Shown here: positions 63,189 through 64,000 of the stretch, piece after piece
Layout: each line of letters opens with the position of its first letter
Position numbering within the stretch: the first letter of the stretch is position 1
Assembly (NCBI GenBank): GCA_031277685.1
Contig: JAITLV010000162.1
Span: forward strand, 31,383-95,382
DNA: 64,000 nt
Direction: 5' to 3'
Source: Sphingobacterium sp.
GTDB lineage: Bacteria; Bacteroidota; Bacteroidia; Sphingobacteriales; Sphingobacteriaceae
The notes under the pieces: generated by a model
The model's input: the letters and a program-made list of their open reading frames with translations, nothing else
Told to the model about the DNA's origin: nothing
The model's database searches: none
Program-made: the position numbers and the translations under genes

Positions 63189-63983
63189 TTATTTTAATAG
63201 ATTCAATGCAGTTAATATGACGGTAACCACACCAGTAGCAATGGAGGTAAATCTCCAGGTCCGATCCTCCCGCGGCGTATTCTCCGCAGCAATCGGCTCT
63301 ACATATACGATATCATTTTGCTGCAGGTAATAAGCTGGCGAATCAAAAATATCCTGAGATCCAATATTGCTGATCAACTTTTTACGCACACCATTCTCCT
63401 CACGTATGACCGTCACGCGATCCGAAGCTGCATTGCGGGTCAATCCACCAGCCTTTGATATAGCCTCCAGTAAATTAATACGCGCATCTGGAACATCAAT
63501 AATGCCTACACGATTTACTTCTCCCATCACATTCACTTTGAGGTTGAGCAGTTCAACTTTGACAATCGCATCTTTAATAAACCCGCCCTCCGATAGGCGC
63601 TTGGCCAATAAATCACGTACCTGTTCCAAAGTGAGCCCTTCTAAATGAAAATTACCCAAAATTGGAAACGTGATATTTCCCTGTTGATCGATTAAATAGC
63701 TCTGGTTTTCCTGTCCAGTAGCACTGCCCCTCATACCATTTTCTTTTTCACTCAAACTGTAATTTCCCCCTATCACATTAAAGGGAGCAGCGAGCTCGGG
63801 ATTCTTCGCACTGATTTTGATGCTTAGCCGATCGCTTTTTTGCAATTTCAACATCGGGACATCAAGCATACGATAGTCTATATTTGGAACCATGTCATTG
63901 ACATATACAATTTTCTTTGGGGTCGTACAGGAATTAAAGAAGACCAAACCAAGTAAAACAATCCATAAACTGATTTTTTTCAT
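63189..63983 (-). CDS. Wza-type outer-membrane polysaccharide export lipoprotein
   Basis: A 264-residue lipoprotein, lipobox FFNSC (Cys19). It has a Poly_export domain (about 45-130, LQKSDRLSIKISAKNPELAA, ITFPILGNFHLEGLTLEQV), an SLBB domain (about 140-225, VNVMGEVNRVGIIDVPDA, LLEAISKAGGLTRNAASDRV) and a C-terminal hydrophobic helix (about 245-262). That helix may form the outer-membrane part, as in Wza. It is the first visible gene of the exopolysaccharide operon; only 17 bp upstream are in the window, so the promoter or earlier genes cannot be seen. Confidence 0.92.
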   Translation of the reverse strand: MKKISLWIVLLGLVFFNSCTTPKKIVYVNDMVPNIDYRMLDVPMLKLQKSDRLSIKISAKNPELAAPFNVIGGNYSLSEKENGMRGSATGQENQSYLIDQQGNITFPILGNFHLEGLTLEQVRDLLAKRLSEGGFIKDAIVKVELLNLKVNVMGEVNRVGIIDVPDARINLLEAISKAGGLTRNAASDRVTVIREENGVRKKLISNIGSQDIFDSPAYYLQQNDIVYVEPIAAENTPREDRTWRFTSIATGVVTVILTALNLLK

Positions 63984-64000
63984 ATTTTTATCAATAAATT

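Noticed and set aside
1..64000. CRISPR array, tRNA or rRNA genes, complete IS element, attachment sites
   Set aside because: Looked for repeat-spacer patterns, cloverleaf sequences and transposases with terminal repeats; none could be supported.

Overview
The window looks like a chromosome segment of a Sphingobacteriaceae-type member of the Bacteroidota (Sphingobacterium or Pedobacter-like). The evidence is five SusC/SusD pairs, FecR anti-sigma factors paired with ECF sigma factors, a hybrid two-component regulator of the Bacteroidota type, many short lipobox signals, low GC, and promoters of the TAnnTTTG type. The genus is an inference. I saw no tRNA, rRNA, CRISPR array, replication origin or complete insertion sequence.

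Layout. The left edge (1-285, minus) holds a truncated open frame and the tail of an AraC-type regulator. PUL 1 (499-9739, plus) is ECF sigma, FecR, SusC, SusD and a GH95 alpha-L-fucosidase. It converges on PUL 2 (23666-9891, minus), which is ECF sigma, FecR, SusC, SusD, two accessory surface lipoproteins (DUF4959/5126/5000-like and DUF4998-like), two GH29 alpha-L-fucosidases, a decayed gene tail and a sialate O-acetylesterase-like SGNH esterase. Together the first 24 kb look devoted to fucosylated, acetylated glycans. A small DUF2383-like four-helix protein stands alone at 24.2 kb. PUL 3 (25018-33387, plus) is ECF sigma, FecR, SusC, SusD and a TlpA-like thioredoxin, with no carbohydrase. A D-amino acid aminotransferase stands alone at 34 kb. 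PUL 5 (48812-34924, minus) is a hybrid two-component regulator, SusC, SusD, PKD-like lipoprotein, PL8 lyase, GH88 unsaturated glucuronyl hydrolase and a LamG lipoprotein. This is a compact glycosaminoglycan (hyaluronan or chondroitin) system with a readable operator and promoter. PUL 4 (57115-49146, minus, with its sigma gene divergent at 57345-57905) repeats the SusC-SusD-thioredoxin plan of PUL 3. The right end has a TM-AraC stub, about 1 kb of AT-rich DNA without a convincing gene, a helix-turn-helix/coiled-coil protein, and the start of an exopolysaccharide locus (Wza-like and Wzc-like genes).

The most interesting signal is in the gaps between fecR and susC of all four sigma/anti-sigma PULs. 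Each gap holds a hairpin that works best as an intrinsic terminator on the strand opposite to susC. Three of the four also have an exact TAnnTTTG promoter box on that opposite strand, at the susC start codon; the fourth has a one-base variant. This predicts four cis-antisense small RNAs of about 75-120 nt over the susC leaders. The arrangement resembles the DonS type reported in Bacteroides. The PUL run by the two-component regulator lacks it and instead has two direct repeats spaced 21 bp just upstream of a TAGTTTTG box. The four SusC proteins with FecR/sigma partners carry an STN signalling domain; the fifth, under the two-component regulator, does not.
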